Positions 16,927-27,378 of a stretch of 64,000 bases of DNA are shown here, piece by piece. Numbering within the stretch: position 1 is the first letter of the stretch; each line of letters opens with the position of its first letter. Under the pieces are notes generated by a model. It was not told the DNA's origin and did not search any database. It saw only the letters and a list, made by a program, of their open reading frames with translations. The stretch is from an uncultured Collinsella sp. (GTDB lineage: Bacteria > Actinomycetota > Coriobacteriia > Coriobacteriales > Coriobacteriaceae), in assembly GCA_900541135.1 (NCBI GenBank), contig UQIG01000003.1, positions 1-64,000 of the forward strand. The letters are read 5' to 3'. Both the position numbers and the translations under genes were made by a program.

Positions 16927-18446
16927 TGGTCCCTCCTTCCCTGGTACATCGCCGCCTCGAGCACGTGATCCTGCGACACCCGTTCGCTTTCGGCAACATC
17001 GGCGATCGTGCGCGCGATGCGTACCAGGCGCACGATGCCGCGACCCGTGAGATGTGTGCGCTTCGACAAGCCAAGCACGCATTTCTCGGCGGCCTCATCA
17101 AGCCCAAAGGTCGAGACGACGCCGTCAATGGACCGCGACTCATCTTCCTCAGCCTCGGAGTCCGCATCGTCCATACGGGATTCACGCCAGGCGCGAAAGG
17201 CGCGCCCACGCACGACGTAATCGCGCAGCTCGGCCGATGACATACCCTCCGCGCCCTCAATGATCACCTGAGGATCGGGGCGGGTCACATCGATCATCAT
17301 GTCGATACGATCAGCCAAAGGACCGCGCAACTTGCCCCGATAGCGCTCGACCATCGACGCGGAACAGCGACACGGTACTTCGCGATCGCCCAAAAACCCG
17401 CAGGGGCAGGGATTACTCGCGGCTAGCAGCTGAAAGCGCGACGGGAACGTAAAGGCCCCGTCAACACGCACGATCCTCACGTACCCACGCTCGATGGGCT
17501 GGCGCAGCGTCTGCAACACGCCGGTGGGAAACTCGGCAAGCTCGTCCAAAAAGAGCACGCCGCCATGAGCAAGGCTAATTTCGCCCGGATGCACCGGACG
17601 CCCGCCGCCGATGAGTCCCGCGGTCGAAATGCTGTGATGCGGGCTGCGGAAGGGCCGATGCCCCGCCAGAAGGCCATCGATGTTTTCGCCCAAGACCGAA
17701 TGGATGCACAGTGCCTCTTGCTGGTCCTCGAGAGAAAGCTCGGGCAAAATGCCCGTCATGCGCCGCGCAAGCATGGTCTTGCCCGAACCGGGCGAGCCGA
17801 TCATGAGCAGGCCGAGCTCGCCGGCGGCCGCAAGCGCCATGCCACGTTTGGCGACCTCCTGCCCCAGAACGTCGGCATAATCAAGCTCGGGCTCAAAGGT
17901 CGTCTCGAGCACTTCAGAATCCAGATAATGCCGTGCGGCATCCCCCATGCCGTGGGCAAGCTGAGATAGATGGTCGATGAACCCGCAGTCAACGCCCGCA
18001 AGCGGGACATGCTGATCGGACCTGCCGGCGATAAAGGAAAGCCCCATATCGCGCGCCAACAGCTGAAACGCCACCTCGCCTTTGACGGGCAGCACGGTGC
18101 CATCCAGACCAAGCTCACCTGCGATAAGGCAGCGATCGAGGTTGTCACGGGGAATCTGCCCATCGGCCGCCAGAACCGCGACGGCAATCGGCAGGTCAAA
18201 ACCGCTGCCAGTTTTACGGATATCGCCGGGTGCCAGGTTGACGGTAATGCCAGAGCGCGGAATCTCGAAGCCTGCCGAGCGCATAGCGCACCGGATACGC
18301 CCGCGCGACTCCATCACCTCCATACTCGGAATGCCGAGCATCTGGATGCCCGGAACGCCACCGGCAAGCGAGACCTCGACGGTGACGGGAATTGCCTCGA
18401 CGCCGCGGATACAGGCCGCGTGTACGGCAAACGTCTCGAACGCCAT
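16923..18446 (-). CDS. comM: ComM/YifB-family AAA+ ATPase (Mg-chelatase-like)
   Basis: 507 residues. ComM is a hexameric branch-migration helicase that helps integrate transformed DNA. N-terminal Lon-protease-like domain (SLAGGVPGIQMLGIP..., DLPIAVAVLAADGQ), then the ATPase with Walker A GSPGSGKTMLARR, Walker B VLFLDELAEF, and a cysteine cluster CPCGFLGDREVPCRCS typical of the family. ATG 18446 overlaps the yraN TGA by one base (TGATG). It overlaps dprA, so three genes are translationally coupled. Confidence 0.95.
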   Translation of the reverse strand: MAFETFAVHAACIRGVEAIPVTVEVSLAGGVPGIQMLGIPSMEVMESRGRIRCAMRSAGFEIPRSGITVNLAPGDIRKTGSGFDLPIAVAVLAADGQIPRDNLDRCLIAGELGLDGTVLPVKGEVAFQLLARDMGLSFIAGRSDQHVPLAGVDCGFIDHLSQLAHGMGDAARHYLDSEVLETTFEPELDYADVLGQEVAKRGMALAAAGELGLLMIGSPGSGKTMLARRMTGILPELSLEDQQEALCIHSVLGENIDGLLAGHRPFRSPHHSISTAGLIGGGRPVHPGEISLAHGGVLFLDELAEFPTGVLQTLRQPIERGYVRIVRVDGAFTFPSRFQLLAASNPCPCGFLGDREVPCRCSASMVERYRGKLRGPLADRIDMMIDVTRPDPQVIIEGAEGMSSAELRDYVVRGRAFRAWRESRMDDADSEAEEDESRSIDGVVSTFGLDEAAEKCVLGLSKRTHLTGRGIVRLVRIARTIADVAESERVSQDHVLEAAMYQGRRDQ

Positions 18447-18931
18447 CACGATACCTGCCAATCGAACGCATTGTACTGGTGCTCAATCTCGGCGATATGC
18501 CCGCCGCGGATGGTGACGCCCACGGCATCGAAGCGAATCGACCTGAGCGGATAGTGCTCCATGAGATAGCAACTTGCGATACGGCGATACCGACGCTGCT
18601 TTTGGGCGTCCACGGCCTCCTCGGGAAAGACCCGCGTGGTGCAATCCAGGGCGACGCGTCTCGTCTTGACCTCGGCCATCACCACGACATCATCGAGCTC
18701 ATCGAGCAGCACCAGATCGGCTTCGCCCTCAATGCAACGATAGCCCTGCTCCAACAAGGTGTATCCACGCTCGTTAAAGTAATCGATGGTGATCAGCTCG
18801 CCCAGCATGCCGAGCTCGCGGGGACTGAGCCCCTTGATAAACTCGGGCGTAATCGCCCCGCAGTCGAGCTCGCCGTCTTCCCAGCGCTCCTTGAGTTGCT
18901 GCGTCTTGCTCTTTTTGCTTGCGGCACACAT
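18446..18931 (-). CDS. UPF0102 (YraN) endonuclease-like protein
   Basis: 161 residues from ATG 18931 with AGGAG upstream. UPF0102 proteins have a PD-(D/E)xK nuclease-like fold: here GELITIDYF, then EGEADLVLLDE and MAEVKTRR provide the Glu/Asp and E-x-K residues. An extra ~45-residue basic N-terminal stretch precedes the core. Usually found next to rnhB and comM, as here. Biochemical role in this lineage is unknown. Confidence 0.88.
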   Translation of the reverse strand: MCAASKKSKTQQLKERWEDGELDCGAITPEFIKGLSPRELGMLGELITIDYFNERGYTLLEQGYRCIEGEADLVLLDELDDVVVMAEVKTRRVALDCTTRVFPEEAVDAQKQRRYRRIASCYLMEHYPLRSIRFDAVGVTIRGGHIAEIEHQYNAFDWQVS

Positions 18932-19028
18932 GGGGTCTCCTTTCCCGCACACTGCATTGCCCCGATGATGAGGGCGCCTTTCATGCGGGTAAGTACCGGA
19001 AACAAACCAAAAGCTGACCAAATACCGA

Positions 19029-19071
19029 CAAAAAACGGGCCGTACGCAACTATCACGTTGCACACGGCCCG
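19029..19071 (-). terminator. Terminator of rnhB
   Basis: CGGGCCGT (19036-19043) pairs with ACGGCCCG (19064-19071), with an inner GCAAC/GTTGC stem; on the minus strand TTTTTT follows. The remaining ~95 bases to yraN hold no gene that I can see. Confidence 0.85.
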
Positions 19072-19120
19072 CTACCAGCAGGTTTATAAAACGCCAGAGG
19101 TCCCTGTCTCCACAATTGGC

Positions 19121-19909
19121 CTAGAAAAGGCGCTCAGTCTGCAGAAAGTTTCCGCAAAAGCTCACACGATGCAGCGGACAAAGTCCATGTTTGCGAATCG
19201 CCTCGATGTGCTCGGGACTTGCGTAGCCCTTCGACTCGGCCAAATGATACTCGGGGTACTCGGCGTCGTACTCGACCATCATCTCGTCACGCGTGACCTT
19301 GGCCATGATGGACGCCGCGGCGATACAGGCGATTTTGGCATCGCCCTTCACCACGTCGCGCTCGTTGGGAACGGCACCCAAGGGGTTGCCGTCCATAAGC
19401 ACGCAATCGGGCTCGAGCCCCGTATCGGCCACGGCGCCCGCAACGGCAGCGCGGATGGCGCGGGCCATGCCCATATCATCGATATCCGCAGGCGCGATAT
19501 GGCAAAAACCAATCGCCGTCGCGACCTCGGCAATCTTCACCGAGAGCAGCTCGCGGCGCGCCGGCGTGAGCTTTTTGGAATCGTTGATGCCCCAGACGCG
19601 CGGCTCCATGGGAAGGCACACGGCGCACACCGTCAAAGGACCGGCCACCGAGCCGCGACCCACCTCGTCGACACCCACGACCACGCCATCCCCACCGAGC
19701 TCGTGCATCAGCTCGTACATACCGTTGACGCGCTCGCGCTCGGCAAGTTCCTTGGCATGGCGCTTAAGGGCGCGCTCGCAAGCCTTGATCACCTGCTGGC
19801 GCGGATCCTCGCGATAATGCTCCACGAGGGCGGGGATCTCCTCAAACGTGGCGCTCGCCAGTTCGCCGGCAACCTGCGATGCCGAAACCGAGCTCGTCAT
19901 GTTGGCCAT
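19121..19909 (-). CDS. rnhB: Ribonuclease HII
   Basis: 262 residues from ATG 19909, seven bases after AAGGAGG. RNase HII removes ribonucleotides from RNA/DNA hybrids. The active-site start GVDEVGRGSVAGPL holds Asp and Glu; the NDSKKLTPARRE segment, DGNP and ASIMAKVTRDE complete the four-acid site. The N-terminal ~65-residue extension (TFEEIPALVEHYREDPRQQV...) is also found in Gram-positive homologues. Confidence 0.96.
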   Translation of the reverse strand: MANMTSSVSASQVAGELASATFEEIPALVEHYREDPRQQVIKACERALKRHAKELAERERVNGMYELMHELGGDGVVVGVDEVGRGSVAGPLTVCAVCLPMEPRVWGINDSKKLTPARRELLSVKIAEVATAIGFCHIAPADIDDMGMARAIRAAVAGAVADTGLEPDCVLMDGNPLGAVPNERDVVKGDAKIACIAAASIMAKVTRDEMMVEYDAEYPEYHLAESKGYASPEHIEAIRKHGLCPLHRVSFCGNFLQTERLF

Positions 19910-19937
19910 ATCGGGGCCTCCTTGCATGCAAATCAGA

Positions 19938-19970
19938 TAAAAAGAAGGGCCACCCGAAGGTGACCCTTTT
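19938..19970 (-). terminator. Terminator of rplS
   Basis: GGGTCACC and GGTGGCCC close on a TTCG tetraloop on the minus strand (one wobble pair), followed by TTCTTTTTAT. This is a very stable UUCG-capped terminator 33 bases after rplS. Confidence 0.88.
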
Positions 19971-20002
19971 GTCCAAACGAGTGGACAGACGCTGCGATCT
20001 TC

Positions 20003-20344
20003 TTAGCGCTTCTCGGGGATGCGAGCAGCCTTGCCCACCTTGTCGCGGAGGTAGTACAGCTTGGCGCGACGGACGCGACCATGACGGACGACCTCGAGCT
20101 TGGCGATCTTGGGGCTGTGAAGCGGGAAGGTACGCTCAACACCGACACCGAAGGAAATCTTGCGGACGGTGAAGGTCTCACGGGCACCGGCGCCGGCCAT
20201 GCGGATGACGTCACCCTGGAAAACCTGGATGCGCTCGCGGTCGCCTTCCTTAATGCGGTAGTGAACCTTGACGTTGTCGGCAACGCGGACCTGCGGGATG
20301 TCCTCGCGGATCTGCTGACGCTCGATTGCGCGGATGTAATCCAT
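20003..20344 (-). CDS. rplS: 50S ribosomal protein L19
   Basis: 113 residues from ATG 20344 with AAGGA upstream. L19 lies at the subunit interface. It shows the family core VKVHYRIKEGDRERIQVFQG and RKISFGVGVERTFPLHSP, ending RRAKLYYLRDKVGKAARIPE. It has its own promoter and terminator, separate from trmD-rimM, which are elsewhere in this window. Confidence 0.98.
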   Translation of the reverse strand: MDYIRAIERQQIREDIPQVRVADNVKVHYRIKEGDRERIQVFQGDVIRMAGAGARETFTVRKISFGVGVERTFPLHSPKIAKLEVVRHGRVRRAKLYYLRDKVGKAARIPEKR

Positions 20345-20413
20345 GTGCAATTCCTTACTCTTCTAGAGGTGCCGTACCACCTTGGCCGGCACGTAGTTGA
20401 ACAAACGTATTCG

Positions 20414-20441
20414 AGTATACACGCCACGACCTTGGCTGCAA
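20414..20441 (-). promoter_or_regulatory. Promoter of rplS
   Basis: Minus strand TTGCAG (20441-20436), 16-base spacer, TATACT (20419-20414). A short inverted repeat, GTGCCG/CGGCAC, lies in the leader between promoter and gene. Confidence 0.65.
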
Positions 20442-20492
20442 GAACTATTTTGCCCGTGCGCAAAAAGACAAAAACACGCACTCTTTCTGCAC

Positions 20493-23300
20493 TTATGCGC
20501 CGTCCGCAGCATCAGTCGTCGGCGTCGTCACAGTCGTTCCGGGCGCGATATAGCCGTATTCGAGCAGCACCGAAAGCGCATGCTGCTTCCAGGTGGCAAG
20601 CTCTTCGTCATTATAGTTGTCATGGGCCCAATCGTTCATCGCGTCCTCGGCGTCTTGGGGCACCAGGTCCTGGCCGTCCGCCATCAAGTACAGGATGCCC
20701 AAGATGTCGAAGTCCTGCTTGGTCATCTCTTCCTTGTTTGATGTGCTGATGAGGCCGTGATCGATGCCGTAGCGGCAGATATCGGTCAAAACGGTAACGA
20801 GGCCCGTAGGAATCGGCGAGGCATCCTTCGCGGCAGCAGGCGCGGTGCCATCAGTCAATGCAGTGGCATCGTCGCTCGCCGGAGCAGACTCGGCCGCGTT
20901 CGCTTCGGAAGCGGCCTGCTCTCCCTGGGCAGGAGCCGTGCTATCCGTCGTTGCCGAGGAATCCCCCGAAGAAACGGACGTAACGCTCACCGGTGTCTCG
21001 ACCACGGTCGTCATCGGGTCGACCGGTGCGGGTGCGGCGATGACCTCGGCCCAATCGGAATACACGCCGTCAATAAAGGCGCGAACATGGAAGGTGCCCG
21101 GTTGCGAGATGGTCATCGCGCCGTCTGTCGCGACCGAAATGCCCTTGCTCTCGAGCTCCTGGGCCTCCCAGCTGCAGACTCTATCGACTTCCTTGCCCGT
21201 CGTGTCATAGACCGTAGCCGTCAGGCCTTCGATACCGTTGAGATTTTCCTCGACGCCGACGACGGTCTGTGCCGAGCCCTCGAGTTTGATGCTGCCGTTA
21301 AATGGCTCGGGCGCCACATCACTTACCTTATATTTATAGGCCGCGGCGTCGATCTCGTCATTGGTCGAGACATGCCCGTTCACGTCCACATAGGTATCCT
21401 CGGGGATAAAGTACTTTACGTAGGCGGTGCCGGCCTTTTTACCCACCACGACTTGCTCGTGGGTGACAGGGTCGGTCTGGATCTCGATGACGTCGGACTT
21501 GCAATCCTTGCCCTTTTTATCGACCACGCGCCAGTCGCCCGACGACTTCACAAAGCCGTAGTAGTCAACATCGTCCTCGTCCCTTGCACGCACGCGATAG
21601 GAAGAGATGGGGTCTTCGTCTCCAACCGTAAGCCTTCGGGTCTTATCGGTCTGCAGCGACACGAGAATCTTGGAGATGGGCTTAATAGGCTGCGGCGTAC
21701 CCAACTGCGTATCGACCGTCACCGACTCAAACGACAGATTGGAACCCGTAATGGACATGGGGTAGGTCGCGGCCATGTCATCGAGCACGTTGCACGTGCG
21801 CGGGGCGCCACCGTTGCGCGAAGGCACCTCGCGATCGGCCAGGACCGAATTCCAATCGATGGCGCGCACCATGTGGTTGTTGGTGCGATACGACCAGCTC
21901 GTGACGTTTCCGGCGGTGGTATCGTAGCCGTCGTCGCCACGATGGGCGATTGAGCGCAGGAACAGGTTCTGCACGGCGTCGGTCGACTGATCGCCAAAGG
22001 TGGTGTAGAACGAGCGCTGGTCATAACCGGCGGTATGGAACTCCTGCACGGCGGCGTTGTCGTCGTAGCACTCGCCGTTCATGTTAAAGATAATCACGTC
22101 GAACGTCACGCCCACCGGCTGGTCATAGTCCTCGGAAAGCGTTGTGGTAGAACTCGTCTGCTTGCTATTGACCTGCGTGTGCGCCGGGATCGTCATATTG
22201 ACGGTGACCGATTGATTGTCCGTCGTGGTGATCGACTTTTCCTCGGTCTTGCTCGCCTCCCACAACTGGGACATCGTGGTTTCGGCCGAAAACGAGGTCT
22301 CGATCTCCTCGCTCACCGTTCCGGGCACGCCAAGCGACTCCTTGAGGCTAACCGATGCGCCCCACGAGCCGCCTTTGGAATACGATGCGGATTCAGAAGT
22401 GGTCGTGCCGACCGTCTCCTCGGTACCGCGGGCGAGCGTGATACTCTGCGAGGCGTCCTCATAGCCGACGTTAAGTGCCGAGGTTACGAGCTCCTGCTCG
22501 GTCTTAGAATCGACAAAGGAATAGCCCGGCGCGTCCTCGGGCGCACAGTTGAGCTTGTTCACGCTGTTGAGCTGCTGAACTCTAAAGTTATAGAACGCGA
22601 TGCCAAAGCCATTGAAATCGTACTGATAGGTGCCGCCGAGCTTATCCACGCACGCGATGGTGGCATAGATCACGTCTTGCTCGCTCGTGTCTTGCGACAG
22701 GCCGTCGAGTGGCACGTATTTACGAAAATCCTCGCCGGTCAGCTTGTGGCCGATGCAGTCGGCGATATCTTCGGTCAGGCGCTCATAGACCGCGTTCAGA
22801 CCTTTCGCCGACGTCAGGCCACTTTGAATGGACTTGTCGGCGCCGTCGGAATGTTCACCGTTGCCGCCCGAAAGCGCATCATACAGATAGATGTAGTGAC
22901 CCTTACCGAAGTCCTTCTCAAAGCCCTTGCCGGCGTGGTCCCAGTACAAAAAGTCCTTGGAGTCGTCGCCTCCGCCATAGCCAAGGATGTTATAGGCAAG
23001 CGATGCCCAGTTAGGCAGCACCTTTTTGACGGCGGCCGTGTAGAACGAGACGTTGTCGTACATCGAGGTACGGCCCTCGAGCTTGCCGTCATCGATATCT
23101 ACAAACGTGCAGTCGCGATCGTTGACCGTAATGGTGAGCGGGTTGACCACGTCGCCATAGAGCTCGTCGCGTGATTCATCCTGAAGGGCAAAACCGGCTG
23201 TCGGCATCCCGCAAAGCGCCGTGACCGCAACGACCACCCAGCACAGGGTCATCTGCGCTCCCCGACGCGCTCGTTGCAAATACCTGGTCAGGTTTTTCAT
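20493..23300 (-). CDS. Secreted protein with aerolysin/ETX-MTX2-like pore-forming domain and Ig-like repeats
   Basis: 935 residues from ATG 23300 (GGAGG six bases upstream; the longer frame adds an unlikely 33 residues). Residues 1-38 are a Sec signal peptide: basic start, hydrophobic core MTLCWVVVAVTALCG, likely cleavage after AGFA. Residues ~60-285 form an N-terminal domain I do not recognise. Residues ~295-410 have the look of aerolysin-family transmembrane domains: Ser/Thr-rich alternating strands (ETVGTTTSESASYSKGGSWG, ETSFSAETTMSQLW), then SVTVNMTIPAHTQVN and FDVIIFNMNG, as in ETX/MTX2 proteins. Residues ~540-660 and ~665-755 look like bacterial Ig-like domains. A low-complexity Ser/Ala/Thr linker (~757-830) leads to a ~100-residue helical C-terminal module. 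No sortase motif or membrane anchor was seen. It is flanked by housekeeping genes. Function (toxin, bacteriocin or adhesin) is inference. Confidence 0.75.
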   Translation of the reverse strand: MKNLTRYLQRARRGAQMTLCWVVVAVTALCGMPTAGFALQDESRDELYGDVVNPLTITVNDRDCTFVDIDDGKLEGRTSMYDNVSFYTAAVKKVLPNWASLAYNILGYGGGDDSKDFLYWDHAGKGFEKDFGKGHYIYLYDALSGGNGEHSDGADKSIQSGLTSAKGLNAVYERLTEDIADCIGHKLTGEDFRKYVPLDGLSQDTSEQDVIYATIACVDKLGGTYQYDFNGFGIAFYNFRVQQLNSVNKLNCAPEDAPGYSFVDSKTEQELVTSALNVGYEDASQSITLARGTEETVGTTTSESASYSKGGSWGASVSLKESLGVPGTVSEEIETSFSAETTMSQLWEASKTEEKSITTTDNQSVTVNMTIPAHTQVNSKQTSSTTTLSEDYDQPVGVTFDVIIFNMNGECYDDNAAVQEFHTAGYDQRSFYTTFGDQSTDAVQNLFLRSIAHRGDDGYDTTAGNVTSWSYRTNNHMVRAIDWNSVLADREVPSRNGGAPRTCNVLDDMAATYPMSITGSNLSFESVTVDTQLGTPQPIKPISKILVSLQTDKTRRLTVGDEDPISSYRVRARDEDDVDYYGFVKSSGDWRVVDKKGKDCKSDVIEIQTDPVTHEQVVVGKKAGTAYVKYFIPEDTYVDVNGHVSTNDEIDAAAYKYKVSDVAPEPFNGSIKLEGSAQTVVGVEENLNGIEGLTATVYDTTGKEVDRVCSWEAQELESKGISVATDGAMTISQPGTFHVRAFIDGVYSDWAEVIAAPAPVDPMTTVVETPVSVTSVSSGDSSATTDSTAPAQGEQAASEANAAESAPASDDATALTDGTAPAAAKDASPIPTGLVTVLTDICRYGIDHGLISTSNKEEMTKQDFDILGILYLMADGQDLVPQDAEDAMNDWAHDNYNDEELATWKQHALSVLLEYGYIAPGTTVTTPTTDAADGA

Positions 23301-23340
23301 CGCAGTCCTCCCGTCAGTTGCCAATGTATTGAACCAACGT

Positions 23341-23375
23341 AAAACGCCGCCGCGTCCACAGGGGGCGCGACGGCG
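23341..23375 (-). terminator. Terminator of ppdK
   Basis: Minus strand CGCCGTCGCG pairs with CGCGGCGGCG (one wobble) around an 11-nt loop and runs into TTTT. It lies 41 bases after the ppdK stop and just before the secreted-protein gene, which therefore needs its own promoter (none is clear). Confidence 0.75.
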
Positions 23376-23415
23376 CGAAGGGGGGCATAAAAGGCGCAAA
23401 TGGAACGCGAGTCAG

Positions 23416-26166
<2,751 letters not shown>

Positions 26167-26241
26167 GATACTTCCCCTTCCATGCACTCTCGCGCACGAC
26201 CGTGGTAACGAATCGACCCGCCGGATGCGGGCCGTGAGGGA

Positions 26242-26247
26242 ACTATA
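26242..26247 (-). promoter_or_regulatory. Candidate -10 of ppdK
   Basis: TATAGT on the minus strand about 75 bases before the ppdK GTG. No convincing -35 is present at 16-18 bases, which would fit an activator-dependent promoter given the upstream repeats. Confidence 0.4.
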
Positions 26248-26288
26248 CGGCGGGATTTGAACGGGCTTGAGCAGAGGATGCGCGGTTT

Positions 26289-26336
26289 GGTAAACGTGCT
26301 AAAACCTGCGGTAAACGGTAGGTAAAGGTGGTTACC
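26289..26336 (-). promoter_or_regulatory. Helically phased GGTAAA repeats upstream of ppdK
   Basis: On the plus strand GGTAAACG (26289), GGTAAACG (26310) and GGTAAAGG (26321) are spaced 21 and 11 bases apart, that is two and one helical turns, and an inverted GGTTACC follows at 26330-26336. They lie 40-95 bases upstream of the candidate -10. They look like binding sites for a transcription factor. The rest of the 302-base gap 26167-26468 has no gene that I can see. Confidence 0.5.
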
Positions 26337-26423
26337 TTATGAAGATACCACAAAAGGAACTAGCAGGTCAGATGCGTTGTTTTTGCTAAATCGCTTTATC
26401 AATTCAGGCTATTTAGCCACTCC

Positions 26424-26458
26424 GATGATTTTTTAATCCCCGTCCCAGAAAAATCATC
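26424..26458. terminator. AT-rich hairpin between the PDRP gene and ppdK
   Basis: A perfect 10-bp inverted repeat GATGATTTTT / AAAAATCATC (26424-26433 with 26449-26458) encloses a loop containing CCCCGTCCC. It lies directly after the PDRP stop. No T-run lies outside the stem, so whether it terminates is unclear. The loop core also occurs in the GTAG-bounded repeats near 34.5-35.6 kb. Confidence 0.5.
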
Positions 26459-26468
26459 CCAGAAAGGA

Positions 26469-27344
26469 CTACTGCTTTTGAGCGCGGAGGGCGGCACGGC
26501 GGGCTCTTGCCTCTTGAATCTCTTGGAGGTGAGCGATGATCTCGGAGGCACTCTCCTCAATCGCCTTGCCGTCGGTGCGCACCACAAAACAACCCAGACG
26601 TTTCATGAGGGCACGAGCCTCCTCGAGCTCACTGCGCACACTCTCGGGCTCGGCATAGGAGCCGGCAACGGCACGGGCATAGTCGTCGCCCAGGCGGCTA
26701 TCGCGAATCTCAGAAATCACATCGACGGTCGAAATCAGACCGAACAGACGCATCGGATCGACCTCGTAAATCGACTTGGGCGGCTCCATACCGTGCGCCA
26801 ACGGAACGTTGGCGACCTTGTAGCCCTGATAGGCCAAATACATCGAAAGCGGCGTCTTGGATGTGCGCGACACGCCCAGCAGCACGATATCGGCACCCGA
26901 CAGATCGTCGCAGCCACGCCCGTCATCGTGCTCGACAAAATATTCCATGGCCTCGATGCGGTGGAAATACCTGTCATCTGTCTTATGGATCACACCCGCC
27001 ACTCCTTTTGGCGGCACGCCAATAAGCGACGACAGCACCGCAAGCGTCGGGCCGATCAGGTCGACCGAGCGAATGTGCAGCATGCCCAAGTAGTCGAGCA
27101 CGTGAGCACGAAGCGCAGGGTCGACAATGGTATGGAACACGGCGATATCGCGATGGTCGGCATCGACTCGCGGGCCCACAAACGACTTGACCTGCTCCAC
27201 CGAAGTCACCTTAGGCAGACGTAAAACACGAAAAGCCCCTTCATCAAATTGCCCGGACGCCGCAAGCACCACCTCACAAGCGGTATCACCGAGCGAGTCG
27301 GAGATAACGATAACGGTGGGACGAGCGGTGACCGGGCAATCCAT
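26469..27344 (-). CDS. PPDK regulatory protein (bifunctional Ser/Thr kinase/Pi-dependent phosphorylase)
   Basis: 291 residues, DUF299/PDRP family. It inactivates PPDK by ADP-dependent phosphorylation of a threonine next to the catalytic His and reactivates it by phosphorolysis. Seen: N-terminal VIVISDSLGDTACEVV, central VIHKTDDRYFHRIEAMEYFV, and the unusual P-loop GVSRTSKTPLSMYLA. The neighbour ppdK makes PPDK the likely target, not PEP synthase. ATG has AGGAG six bases upstream. It follows glyS by 34 bases and is probably in that transcript. Confidence 0.94.
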   Translation of the reverse strand: MDCPVTARPTVIVISDSLGDTACEVVLAASGQFDEGAFRVLRLPKVTSVEQVKSFVGPRVDADHRDIAVFHTIVDPALRAHVLDYLGMLHIRSVDLIGPTLAVLSSLIGVPPKGVAGVIHKTDDRYFHRIEAMEYFVEHDDGRGCDDLSGADIVLLGVSRTSKTPLSMYLAYQGYKVANVPLAHGMEPPKSIYEVDPMRLFGLISTVDVISEIRDSRLGDDYARAVAGSYAEPESVRSELEEARALMKRLGCFVVRTDGKAIEESASEIIAHLQEIQEARARRAALRAQKQ

Positions 27345-27378
27345 GCGGGGCTCCTTTTGCGCTTATGCGCAGGCTAGC

